Origin: Acanthaster planci
Lineage: Eukaryota > Echinodermata > Asteroidea > Valvatida > Acanthasteridae
DNA: 64,000 bases
Direction of reading: 5' to 3'
Assembly: GCF_001949145.1 (NCBI RefSeq)
Contig: NW_019091427.1
Location: 675,729 to 739,728 of the forward strand
Shown here: piece after piece, positions 47,075-58,100 of the stretch
Numbering within the stretch: the stretch's first letter is position 1
How the letters are laid out: each line of letters opens with the position of its first letter
Position numbers and translations under genes: made by a program
Notes under the pieces: generated by a model
Told to the model about the DNA's origin: nothing
What the model saw: the letters and a program-made list of their open reading frames with translations, nothing else
Databases searched by the model: none

Positions 47075-47860
47075 GAGAGAAACCTGTTAACTGAAATGTC
47101 TTCCCCGATTGACTCCACGCAGCAGCGCCCTCTGTTGTCTGGAAAGGCATGGACAAATTTCAAAATGTTCTAAGAGTCGACGTTTGAATGCACAGACGTT
47201 CAGAGGGATGTCAAATTTATTGTTCTACATTTTGTCTAAGAAAACTTTGTGGCCAGGTCCCCTTGAAGGCAGATTGTAAATCGAACACAATAAACGATGC
47301 TGCGTTTGCTGTGAATAAATTACATAAAATCAAAAGTTATACTCGTGACATTTTAAAAATTAAACTTCATTAGTTACGTTATACATAAATTTAGCAATAA
47401 AATGGGTATAATAAGCTAACTGAGGTAGGTATTACTTTTACGTATTTCCACCATTTTAATTACGTGTAAATCGAAAAAACAAATCTGAATTAGAGGTACA
47501 ATTTGCCCTCAAGAGAAGTTTTAGCTACGAAAAGTATATATCTTACATTTTCATGCATCAAAATCATTAACCAAACAAAGTCATAATATGTTACTGATAA
47601 ATCACTTCCTGTGTTCTGTTCATAATTGGTTCATTATGGTGGACACATTGGTTAGTTCATCCCCTTGGCACGTTTCACTGTGAAGAGGTTGGACCACCAT
47701 TCTCGATACGGTTGCATTTTCGATCAATACTGGCCATCACGTATGTATTTTGTTCCTTTATATGGATTTTGTTGTATGCTAATTTTCTATCTCCTGATTA
47801 AAATGGGGAAGCATAAAATGTCATTTTATCCAAGTTTTACAAGCAAAGAGTTTACTGTTC
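47075..47860 (+). repeat. 3' flank module of the KCTD array, copy E
   Basis: Same blocks as 41040-42050 (CCACGCAGCAG, TCAGAGGGATGT-like, GCAGATTGTAAAT, GAGGTAGGTATT, TATTTTGTTCCTTTA, GTTGTATGCTA, CCTGATTAAA) without the MITE at 41687-41890. The 108-codon ORF starting at 47665 is a by-product. Confidence 0.7.
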
Positions 47861-48150
47861 AATCAACACCTATCGACAAAATACAGTTCACGGATGGGAA
47901 CTCAACAGTGTGTCCAAATGTGAATCATACAGAAATTACAATAAATCATGAAGAAAATCAGGCAAAATCTTATCTTTTTTACTTCCAATAATATTGTAAC
48001 TCTGTGTTGGAGACGCTGTCATGGCGTGGTCCACACAAATACACCGCTCGTGGGAATGTACTAAACTGATAGAGTTTTGAAACAGCTTCCGAATTTGCGT
48101 GTTTGCATGACTTAGTAGTTTACTTAGCTTTTGGTGTCGGCTTATATGAA

Positions 48151-48330
48151 GTGCAAAGTTAACATTTAATCCGCGTATACAGATACCTCTTTACCTAGAC
48201 GTGCCAAGTTAAAACTTGTTCCAGAATAGAGATATCTCTGTTATTAATGGAGATATCTCAATTAAGAATAGAGATATCGCTATTAGGACTGGAGATATCT
48301 CTATACCCGGATTAAATGTTAACTTTGCAC
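48151..48330. mobile_element. 180-bp foldback element with 21-bp spaced palindromes
   Basis: The terminal inverted repeats 48151-48180 and 48301-48330 match at 28 of 30 positions (GTGCAAAGTTAACATTTAAT...). Inside, palindrome GAGATATCTC begins at 48229, 48250 and 48292, and a one-base variant (GAGATATCGC) at 48271: a constant 21-bp period, two turns of DNA. The sequence between palindromes is not conserved. Non-autonomous transposon or structured element; family not recognised. Confidence 0.85.
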
Positions 48331-48755
48331 GCCATGGGGGGGGGCAAATTCCAAACGCAAAATGCACTTTTGGGCTCATTCAACATGATAATGGGGGCGA
48401 AAACAATATAGCCTATTTATTTGATAAATAAATATGCCGATTAGTTTCTTTCCTACTCACTTATGAATAAACTCAGTTGAAAACAAGTTGCCCCCCCCCC
48501 CCCGCTTGATACGCCACTGATCGTGATGTGGAATGAAAGTTAGTCTACCTTGAGTATAATTAAGTAACTCAAGCGGAAACTCAACCAATTAATCAAAGTT
48601 AAGCTTTGCTAACTGAAAATAATGCAGTAGAAGAATCAATACACACGGCACATCTGGAAGAAGTAGGGCAAATGTTAACATTTAACTGCACAGCGTACAC
48701 TGTCAAGTATATAGGTGAGGGATTGGTTGTCAAGAGACTTTTTGCAAGGAAAAGT
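48331..48755. other. INSM 3' flank
   Basis: Contains G-run (48336-48344) and C-run (48492-48504) blocks flanking about 150 bp, with CAAATT/CAAGTT next to them as an inverted pair. Probably repeat-derived. No gene seen. Confidence 0.4.
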
Positions 48756-49931
48756 TTAGCAACTACCGTCACTGTTTTGGCAGGCTTGTGACAAAACGTG
48801 CTTGGCCCTTTCCGTTAGACTATTGAACGTTTGTCCACAACTGAAGCACGGATGCGTCTCCGACTCACCGTGGCGCTGTAGATGTCTGCGGAGGTTGGCC
48901 GACCGCTGGTAGCCCTTCCCGCAGTGCTCGCACCGGTATGGTGGCGATCCATCCCCGGTGTTGTCACGGGTGGGGCTGGGAGTGCTCCTGGGACTGCTGC
49001 CTACGCTGCCCAGGCCGCCTGCTCCAAATGTACCTGAATTCCGCGTATAGGAGATGCACTCCTGGGATTCTGTGGAAGCAGGAGATGAAGGAAGGGAGCA
49101 GATGGGATCGGTTGACGGATCCGGAAGGGGCCTGGGCTTGTGCCAGCGGCGGTGGGAGGCCAAGTTGGCATGGCAGTTGAAAACCTTGTCGCACTCCGGA
49201 CATCGGTAGACGACGTTGGCGATCCGGGAGCATTTATGCTGGGCGAGCGACAGCGGATCGTGGTAGTCCTCTTGACACAACTTGCAAACGAATGTGCCTC
49301 TGGGCTGATGGTAATTCTGTGTCGATCCTCTCGTCTCACGGTCTCTATCCTTCTCGTGGAGGTCCGAGCTTGCCCGTATGAAAGTGCCGAGTACGGGAGA
49401 TTGATCGTCGCTGTCGAAGTTGATTTTGCGGACGGCTTTTGGCTTCATGGCCGCTGCACTGTGTTTTGGAGAGTGGGTGCCTTTAGATGGCCCGTAGGAT
49501 GAGTAAGGCCGCTTCCGAGCCGGGGAGCACTTGGTTGATTTCGTAACTGGTGTGATGGGTATCTTCAAAATTAGCCTGGTACGTTTCTCGTTGTGAGAAG
49601 AGTTGACTAGTTTAGATGAAGTACAGGCACTTGATGAGTGGAAACGCGCAGAATTGAAGACCTCATTCGAGGGTGTCGAAACAGCGGCTTGGGCAGTGGG
49701 TGACCGCTCCTTGGTAACTGGCGTTGCCGGACAGCTCCCGTAGCCAGAGTCCGGGGAATCGCGCAGATCATTCTTGAAGCAATGGACGGTCTGCACGGCA
49801 AGTCCACTGTCCTTGTCGGCTGCTTGCGTAGGTCCTGCCCAAAGCTGGTCGGCATCGAAATCAAGCCATCTGGAGCGATGCGATACCGTCGCGAAGTCTT
49901 TGTGCCGCCTAACTAAAAACCCCTTCGGCAT
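48756..49931 (-). CDS. INSM1: INSM zinc-finger transcription factor, intronless
   Basis: INSM (insulinoma-associated) repressors drive neuroendocrine and neuronal differentiation. The predicted protein is 391 residues. I start at the second in-frame ATG (49931) because it puts the SNAG repressor motif [11 protein letters not shown] at the extreme N-terminus, as required for LSD1/CoREST recruitment. Four fingers are visible: [21 protein letters not shown] (residues 214-234, atypical), [21 protein letters not shown] (to 264), [21 protein letters not shown] (to 354) and [17 protein letters not shown] (362 on, last ligand Cys). HKCSRI...YRCPEC and [10 protein letters not shown] are hallmark INSM strings. 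The middle is disordered and Ser/Pro-rich. Vertebrate INSM1 is also single-exon. A piece of this gene was duplicated at 42695-42870. Confidence 0.95.
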   Translation of the reverse strand: MPKGFLVRRHKDFATVSHRSRWLDFDADQLWAGPTQAADKDSGLAVQTVHCFKNDLRDSPDSGYGSCPATPVTKERSPTAQAAVSTPSNEVFNSARFHSSSACTSSKLVNSSHNEKRTRLILKIPITPVTKSTKCSPARKRPYSSYGPSKGTHSPKHSAAAMKPKAVRKINFDSDDQSPVLGTFIRASSDLHEKDRDRETRGSTQNYHQPRGTFVCKLCQEDYHDPLSLAQHKCSRIANVVYRCPECDKVFNCHANLASHRRWHKPRPLPDPSTDPICSLPSSPASTESQECISYTRNSGTFGAGGLGSVGSSPRSTPSPTRDNTGDGSPPYRCEHCGKGYQRSANLRRHLQRHGESETHPCFSCGQTFNSLTERAKHVLSQACQNSDGSC

Positions 49932-50911
49932 TTTTGCCAGTTGAATCGTGGATTTCAATTATAACACCAGTTGATTTTCCGAAAAAAACTATCAATAAGC
50001 AACTTGCAGACTGCGAATACAGAGGCGATTACCACGCTTCTGAATGGCTCCTGTTTCAGTGATGGCATCTCATCTCACACTGATTCGATTCGATGGCTCT
50101 GTTTGCTTATGTACGCACCCCATCAGTGCTAATGATTAATGCAGTGTGGGAACGGGGTTTCATTAACCGAGGAGTCAATGAGAACGAAAACACAGAATTG
50201 CTCAAAGGGCTGGATGGGGGTAAGGGAATCTGCGGCCCAGCCCCCCCTTATAGTCCCGTCTTTGTTCGCCTCGGCTTCTGTTTAAAGATCCTGGTCTCAA
50301 TGCCCCGCCACGCGCCGTGCTTTGTTTTGAATTGTTCGCTCGGCGCGTGGCCCGGTTCACAGTTCCCTGCCTGGCCATCCACTACTGCTATTAATTAACT
50401 TCCCTTTTCAGACTGTTGGCATCCGAAAGCTGCTGTCATACGGTACAACTACATTACCACAGCCACTGCATAGGCCTAATTATCATCTCACAAGTAAAGC
50501 AAAAATCTGAAATAACGCAATTTGAGCGGGAAACTACTATCTCTTGATATCTACTCCGCGATATCCCTCCCACCAAATTGATACATACTCATGCTTTTCT
50601 CAATGCACTCTAGTCTTTTAGGCAGAAAAGATATTTAAACTAGTCTTCCACTTTTATGAGCGTATTGATCCATTTTAGCTGGATCTGCTGGTATGCAATT
50701 TTCAGTACGAACAAGGGGAAAGAGTTCACGACAGCAAGCCATTTCTGCCATGGCTTTCATGACACTCATTGTTTTGGTCAGCGGGAAGTGTCGCCTGTGG
50801 GCCCATCCTTCAATCTGATTGGCCGACATTGTAAAACCGCAAACATTTGACCACGCGACTGCCACGCGAGTGTTTCTTTTCTTTTCTTTTAATGTAATCC
50901 CCCAACAAAAG
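49932..50911. other. Divergent intergenic region between INSM and the next plus-strand gene
   Basis: About 1 kb that should contain promoters of both genes. The AAGATGGCG at 50910-50918, a YY1-like word overlapping the downstream start codon, is a hint of a promoter-proximal start. Confidence 0.4.
50247..50252 (-). promoter_or_regulatory. Possible TATA box of INSM
   Basis: CTATAAGGGG on the minus strand about 316 bp upstream of the INSM start codon, followed by a G-rich stretch. This would imply a 5' UTR near 290 nt. Tentative. Confidence 0.3.
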
Positions 50912-51055
50912 ATGGCGAAACCGCCCGAACATTCCACGAGTAAACCCTACAAGTTGCCGGGTCGCGCTTTGTTCGGTGCAGCTGTTGCAGACAGCAACCT
51001 ACCCGCATCAGTTTATCTGTATGAGGTTCCGGGTTGTGCTAAACACACACTCTTA
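50912..51055 (+). CDS. First exon of an unrecognised gene
   Basis: ATG in good context (AAGATGG) begins MAKPPEHSTSKPYKLPGRAL and runs 48 codons to CAKHTLL at donor GTAAGC, phase 0. The composition looks coding. It is divergent from INSM. Its phase matches the exon at 53184-53267 (phase 0), so both may belong to one gene. No family recognised. Confidence 0.45.
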
Positions 51056-53183
51056 GTAAGCTCCAGTGCCCTTTGTCTCCTTGTTGACATTACATTGGGT
51101 CTGTTAACAAAGACTCCAAAATAAGCAACCTTGGTAAAGATCAAAATTATCGCTATAACCGTTTCGGTGATAAATTCAGAAAGCGAAACTAAAAGTACCA
51201 GGGAATTCCGTTGGATCATGGAGGAAGGAACCCCACAGTGTTTGGACAATGCCTTAAACAACGAGGAGTTTGTGCGTACTTTGTGTGTGTAATGAGAAGA
51301 ATCAAAACGTGTGGGTTTCGATGACATGGCTTTTGAGCGGCACATACAATTGCACGATTTCATCCCATGCACATCTCGCAAGGAAATGTGTCAAATTGCA
51401 GACAGGCTTACAAGTTTCACTTCCTTAAACTGCCGAGGTGTGATTGAAACTGGGGTTTAATAAGATAAGAGCTACCTTGTTCTTGTTTCCACTTACTTAT
51501 TTTGATGAAAATCGTGCCTTTTGGTCAGCACAACAGCACAATTTCATATGCTTTGCGGCATCTGAAAAGAAAATAAATGAAAATGTGGACAGACCTATAC
51601 ATGTTAGGCTTCCTTAAACTACCAAGGTTTGATGGAAAGGGGAAATAAAACATCGAGGAGTTTTTTCTTTTTTGTTGGTCAACTTTATCAGTCATTTTTC
51701 TGTATCAAGAAACAGTCAATACAAGTAAGAGCAGAAATCTGCAAATCTTAACCATAAATACCTCAACTTTCTCAGAATGGAATACAACTAAACTGGAAGA
51801 CTAGGCCTACTTGTGTTTCGACGTAAGCCCTAAATGAAAAATTAAGAAACAGTGTCCCGTTTTCGGATTACCTTTTGACACATATCCCAAAAGACAGTAT
51901 ACTTTAATTACTGACTGTTGCTATGTGTAATGTAAATGCCTTGACCCTATCCATCAATGCTTCTTCACAACTTACAAGACTTAAAAGATGGAGGCACTCA
52001 GTAACAAATTCACTCAAACGGATTGAAGTTAAAGTCACAGGAAAAGTCTGTGTATATTTAGTGTAATTCGACAACCAGAATGAGAAACCATTACTGCGGT
52101 GGTACTACGCTCATGGACAGGTGGTACGCGCGGATTATATACCTCTTCGACCAATAGGGTTTCATCTTTGCCAAATGGAAAGAATGTACGACTACCTGGA
52201 TAGAAAAACTGCCTCCTTGTCTTTCAGATTGACACCTGACAAAAACTGGATACATTGCCTATCTTTCTTTGTTCACAACTCAATTAATTCAAATGAAGGT
52301 TTACTGATGGTTGGTGCGTTTCCAATACAAACTTACATTTACTTTGAAATTCAAAACGCAGTGCTGAGCAAAATGGACAGCTGATTTTAGTTCGCCGAGC
52401 TTGTGTGGGAATCTGTCTTTGTGTACTGTACGAGCGCTCTCAGTGTGTCCATTGTTTGAAAAACCACATCTTTTCCCATAGAGCCGTTGTCATTATTCTT
52501 GCAATCACGGACTTGGTTTTTCGCACCCAATTACTAATGGACAGCATAAAGCCAATTCTGTTCCAAACAAATGGTAATTAGTGCTTCGTGGCGAGACACA
52601 GTCATTATTTGGGGCTCATTAACGTACATGTACATCCCCAGAAGAGCCGGTCTTTGTTTTTCTCAGTTTTGCACGCGTCGATGTGGCGTCTAACAGACTG
52701 AATTTAAGGTTTGGTCGCATTCAGGGCGGTAGAGACAACCGAAGACTTCGGATAGCAAACTTCATTTTGTTAAATGTTGCAAAAGGGGTCCATTTTTTAA
52801 GTAGCAAAGAGTGTTTCTTATGTGGGTAAACAAATGATCCATCTGTATGAAAAAACAAAAAACTGGGTACATTTTTACTTACACAAATGACAGGCACACT
52901 ACATGCACCTTGTTACTTATTACCATGCAAATAAAACCAACAAGGCCGACCTGTAGAATATTACAAATATACTGGGAATTGGCAAAATGCACTGGTCTCT
53001 TAAGTGCCGTGTGGATGTTCATTGCCCATTCGGGCACTTTTGTTTAGGGGGGGGGTTGTGAAAAGTAGCGTCTTTTCCATAAAATCTTTGGACGGAAAGG
53101 GGAAACATGAGTTATAGGGGAAGTATTTGTGTTTGGCGTCGCTTTCAAAGGGCTCATGCAACAATTTTCAATTAAAATTACAG
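51056..53183. other. Possible intron of the unrecognised gene
   Basis: No exon with convincing splice sites found. An 87-codon plus-strand ORF at 52121-52384 has no acceptor or family support. Confidence 0.35.
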
Positions 53184-53267
53184 GAAATTAATGCTGCCAT
53201 GTCCGCGGCATTTTCTGACTTCCAACTAGGACATCACCGTTCACATTCGAACTCTGAACCAAGTCTG
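53184..53267 (+). CDS. Internal exon of an unrecognised gene
   Basis: 84 bp, acceptor TTAAAATTACAG, donor GTAAGT, phase 0 at both ends. Encodes 28 residues, EINAAMSAAFSDFQLGHHRS then HSNSEPSL, coding-like and possibly a phosphorylation-prone linker. Likely joined to 50912-51055. Downstream exons not found. Confidence 0.5.
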
Positions 53268-54614
53268 GTAAGTGTAGGCCCCAACCAAAAACTAAATCCA
53301 AACACATAACAATGAACGCATGATAAATGGCTGTTTCGGCTACCGTGCATTAGAAATATGTACCGTACTCATGAACGCAATGCATCCTCGTACAAAAATG
53401 CTATTTAATGCTTGTCTCGGTCAAATGGTTTTAATGATGTTCAACTCTAAAGTGAGAAAATCAAATAAAAAGACACACGTGGTTGAAAATTTACTAACAC
53501 AATGGTGAAACCAGATAGAGTAAAAGTTGATGGTACATCTTTACAGGCATTGGATTCATTTGATCACAGATTACCACCCTCAACAAGGGTTAATATAAAA
53601 CAGACCAGATTAATGAGATAAAACATTGCTGGGACTAAAGTCAGGGCTAAGAGCAAAACCTGTGCACTTATTATGTCGGTGTACATGCTATCGACTTATC
53701 TCTCGGTCCCTTTTAATGCCGTGGCATGAGTTCAGCACCAAATTTAGTATGGGCCACTGTCTAAACTTCGGCAGTCTGTGATTTTTGGTTTCATTATGAA
53801 ATGAAAATTGTTTGAAGCCTACTCTACCCAAACCAACTCGAAACTCTCAAAATCTGATCAAATAGTAAAAGGAAATTCCACAGTCAACGGACCTAAAAAC
53901 TCAGAGGCCTGGACCACTAATAAAAATCTGTGGTTTGGAAATTGCTTGGAATACGAATAAGTAATAGACCTTCAGCTGCTGAAACAGACTACAAAAGGTA
54001 TACATGTTGGCATCCTAGTCTAGCTAAATGGGTTTCAAGACAGGGTTCCATCCCCCACATAAAAAGGCTGGTAGTTCAAGTGATGTTTGGTCCTACATGT
54101 AGTTGGCGAGTTTTCCCCTAGGTCCCAGTAAGACTACACCCCACAAACAGTAAAAAAACAAAACCTCGAAAGGAAAGTGATTTGTGGCCTTATTGTTGAG
54201 CCTATGCATCAAATGCTTTAATTTTACTCCCAACAGCTTGAAACACGGTTTAGAATTTGGTAAACAAATAAACAAATTTTTCCCCTTTCATTTAGTATTT
54301 TTATTTTTCCTCCGAACATTTGACTTAGAAAATAACTGCATGTATAAGCGTATTATCCAAATATTTGAATACTGCCTAATGCCCTACTGACTTGAGCTTA
54401 CGGACGACTCTAACTTACTGAAGAATAACACGACTCAGTGGCTTTGTACCCCGGCACGGTTCACATGGATCTTTGATGTCATGATTTGTTGTGACTCTAC
54501 AAACCACATTAATATTTGTACAGATGCTCATAATAATTTTGGTTTGATTGCCGAACTCTTGTGATTGCTTCTACTCTTCTCTGGTTTCAAAGGGTAAAAC
54601 GATGAATTGAAGTG
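53268..54614. other. Gap between the unrecognised gene and MKKS
   Basis: AT-rich; no gene identified. Should hold the 3' UTRs of converging genes. Confidence 0.35.
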
Positions 54615-55136
54615 TCAGAGATTGCTGTCCTCTATTGTTTGAGAAATCCTGAGTACGACGTTGGCTGTTTCCACAGCGACATGTAATGCATTGAGCTTAA
54701 CAGCGAAGGAGTCCAGGACAAAGTGCTTTCTTGCGCCAGAAATAGGAAGATCCGGGGACTGTTTTTTACAGCTTTGCCCTTTCTCACGTCTCTCTAGCTT
54801 ACAGGTCTGCTGGCTGCGAGTTTTGCTCTGTTTCAATCTGCCTGATTGCTGGCTCCCAGCTTCTGTTGGTCGCCTGCTGCCCAAGAGCTGCCAGTCACTA
54901 TCTGCCTGGAACGACTTCATCCCACATGCACACTGTCCGAGCCAATCAGTGGGGCTCTGGTTAAGTGGGAGGGGCCATCTGTGGTGATGGACATCATCAG
55001 TCACCTGGCTGTCCTGTCCATGTTCAAGAGCCCTGGCTACCAACTCCACACAATAGATGAAGTTGCCGGCAGCCTCTTGGAACTGCAGTGGTGAACAACC
55101 AACCTTGTCCAGGACATCTGACTCCAGGGTTTTTAT
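54615..55136 (-). CDS. MKKS: MKKS coding exon 4 (stop)
   Basis: Acceptor TTAATTACAG; ends TGA. Encodes FIYCVELVARALEHG, the C-terminal KLNALHVAVETAN helix and SQTIEDSNL. Confidence 0.93.
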   Translation of the reverse strand: MKTLESDVLDKVGCSPLQFQEAAGNFIYCVELVARALEHGQDSQVTDDVHHHRWPLPLNQSPTDWLGQCACGMKSFQADSDWQLLGSRRPTEAGSQQSGRLKQSKTRSQQTCKLERREKGQSCKKQSPDLPISGARKHFVLDSFAVKLNALHVAVETANVVLRISQTIEDSNL

Positions 55137-58100
55137 CTGTAATTAAGGACACCAAAGAGGCACAAGTACTTACAACATCTCCCAAAACTATATTGGATAA
55201 CATGAACCTGTCAAAAATGCATAACGTAATCTTCAGTTGAAATGAAAATGGAGCCGCATCTTTTTTTTTCACTTGATAGAATTTTTCACATGCAGGGGTT
55301 AGGAAAGAATATCCCTCAGATATGTCCTTCATTCCCGATAAATCGCACAGTCCGGCATCCTGAGGGATGTAGGCATACTTGTGGGTAAGAATGTTGAGGG
55401 CTCCAGTTGTTCCCATTAAACACAATACAATTGAGGCCTTGGACCTCAAAAAGCAGCTCAAGTGACTCCAGATTTGGGAAAAAGTTGACACTATAATCAC
55501 TGTAAGAGAACTGTGCTCCCTTTGTGTTATTCCCCTAAACACAAATATTTTCCGTTCTTTCAAAACGTTTCCCTGAAAACAAAGTAAATCTGTCCATGGG
55601 CATTTATCCCCTAGCTTTTCTTGAACTGGATACAACACCTCACAAATGTCGAAAAAGAGCTGATTGTATACACACTCTTGCAGGTACAGGTATTTTTTCA
55701 GCTCAACTAAAAATACAGAAAGGAGCTTTAAAAAGTGGTCTAGTGGTGGATCAAGGATCTTTGGAAATGAGGTTGCCACTTAATTGAAGGCCAAGTTTTT
55801 AGTAGGGTGGGGGATAAGAGTGGGTTCTGTGGAAAATAAAATCACCTACAGACTGAGAACTTCATTGCTCTTCCATCCAAATGCATGTGAAAACAGTCAA
55901 GCCTTTGATAACAGCTTCTTATCACTGGGCAGTTGGGGGGAGGGACGGTTAGCCACCTGTACCACTGCAATCAAATGTACATCTGCCTACAGGTGGATAA
56001 GTGGACATTACCTGTTGTTTGAGATGAGCGGCAAGACAGGCTTCAAAGCAGCCGGCTCCGGGCAGGGCCAAGGGACGGGACAGCGTCAAAGACAGAACAT
56101 GGTGGGCTGCTCTGCAAGCAGTCTGGAGGAGAGATTGTCACGATGTTCAGTACAGAAGACTCTACTGCAATTTATGAATTCTTATGGAACCTTTAGAGGT
56201 GAACAGGTGGTGGAAGTGATCACACGCAGGGTAAAAGTGGTAACAACTGTGACCTTTCCACGGAGCCTTCAAATTGGTTCTCTTGAATATTTATAATGGT
56301 CTCTCTCTTTTATAATTGTCTTCTGTAGTTGTCAACAGACAAACATTGAATCCTGTGAATATTAGAACACGCTATAAATTGCGTAATTATTATTTCTATA
56401 AAAACTCGTCAATCGAATGCACACTCCACGCACTTACATGGGCGTGTGTGATATAATGGTGAACAGTGATGGTGATTTTTCTTCAAAAAAAAATTGATGA
56501 TACTTTATTTATGTACATATGCACATGACCTACACATGTTTGTGCACCTGGTTCAGGGCATTAAAAGATGAATATTTATTTCGCTGTCACCCTAATAAGT
56601 TGTCGATTTAAATTTAAGATGCATGTGTACTGTATATGTAGTTGAAGTCAGAGTTGAAAAAGCTCATTTACATGTACTGCAATGGTCAGACTTCTCTTCG
56701 ATAGCTGCCCACTACTGATTCATACAAAATCCCAACCCTGTGTATCTACCGGTATGGCATCTGATGTTCATGAAGTTTCTGGGCAGTTCCCAGTGCTGAT
56801 ACAATTGATAATAATGGTGACCGATATTCAAGGCAACCAAAATTATTTACTGACATTTAATTATGAAATGCTGAAGAACAAACAAAAGATCAGTTCACGA
56901 GAGTAGTTGGTACAGGTAACTTTTCCATGATATATTGTTCTGTTTGTGTACAATTTGCTAAAAATTTGTATTGTCATTGCGGCGATATTGTGGGAAAAAT
57001 ATTGACATCAAAAAGCATTGCGAGCACAGGTGTAATACCTGGCAAGGAATGTCATTCATAATGGCAGTGTCTTTACCAACCTTCAGCTCCTCTAGGGCTG
57101 ATTCTGTCCGATTGCACAGGACAAAGCTGCAGACTGGACGGCTACGGTTCAGCAGACGGATGTAACTCTTGCCATACATGACGCAGTGGCTCACCTCCTC
57201 CACACGGCCTAGGGCATCTTCTGGAATGGTGGGCTGTACAGCTCCCAGGAGTTGGGCTCCTGAGAGGATGAAAACAATAAGATTCAAGAGAAAAGAATCT
57301 GGGGTGAAGGTGGTGTTTTCTGGTGATGATAGAAGGGTAGTACCACACTGGTCTATCCATCCACTGACTGGATAGAATGTCGAGACTGTTATGACTGAAG
57401 GATGGATGTCCAATGTGCCACTTTTGGAGGTCCAAATACACTCATGTACTTAATATTTCATAGTGTGGAGGCGGCCATCTTTGGAGGCCCAAAAAAATGA
57501 ACCATGGAGACTTCATTTGATAGGGCACGGAGATATGAGCACATACTATCTATTCTGTATATAGAAATCAGTGGGAAGTACCGGCCAGACACAAGGAAGT
57601 AAAGGAGAGAGGGAAAGGTGGATATATTGAGAGACTCACTGAGACTGTCGACTGAGGCTTCCCACATCCTTCACAACTCAATCGCTTGGTTTCCTTGTTA
57701 CCGATTTCTCCAACAGTTACATGTATCCAATATATAGGACTTGAGGTGCAATGGACGTGCACGGAATATGCCATTTAAGTTCGTGCATAGTGATGACTTT
57801 TTGAGAAATTTGCAAGGTTGGTTGCACTGGCACAAAAGCCTAAAAGAGTTTGGGTTATTCTGCCCATCAAATTATACCCCCATGTTCTGGTACAACCCTG
57901 AATACCTAAAGTTTTTGCAGTCCAATATCCATCACCTCCTAGTCAGTTAATTGCAAGTCGTGTAATGTCAAGTTGAGTCACAAGCAAATGAATTTGTGAC
58001 AAAGCTTTGTCAGTGTTAACCCCTTATTTCTGGCTGGTCCTGTGACAGGACCTATGGCCAGACAGGTAAAAAGACTTGTTATAGGACTGTAGCCCTGATT

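Noticed and set aside
47665-47991. 108-codon plus-strand ORF with a hydrophobic stretch
   Set aside because: Lies in the repeated 3' module; the matching region near 41.9 kb does not keep the frame.
49140-49502. 120-codon ORF on the plus strand inside INSM
   Set aside because: Shadow of the INSM coding sequence, whose zinc fingers fix the minus strand as coding.
49932-49958. Nine-residue N-terminal extension of INSM from an earlier ATG
   Set aside because: The SNAG motif must be N-terminal, so the second ATG at 49931 is preferred.
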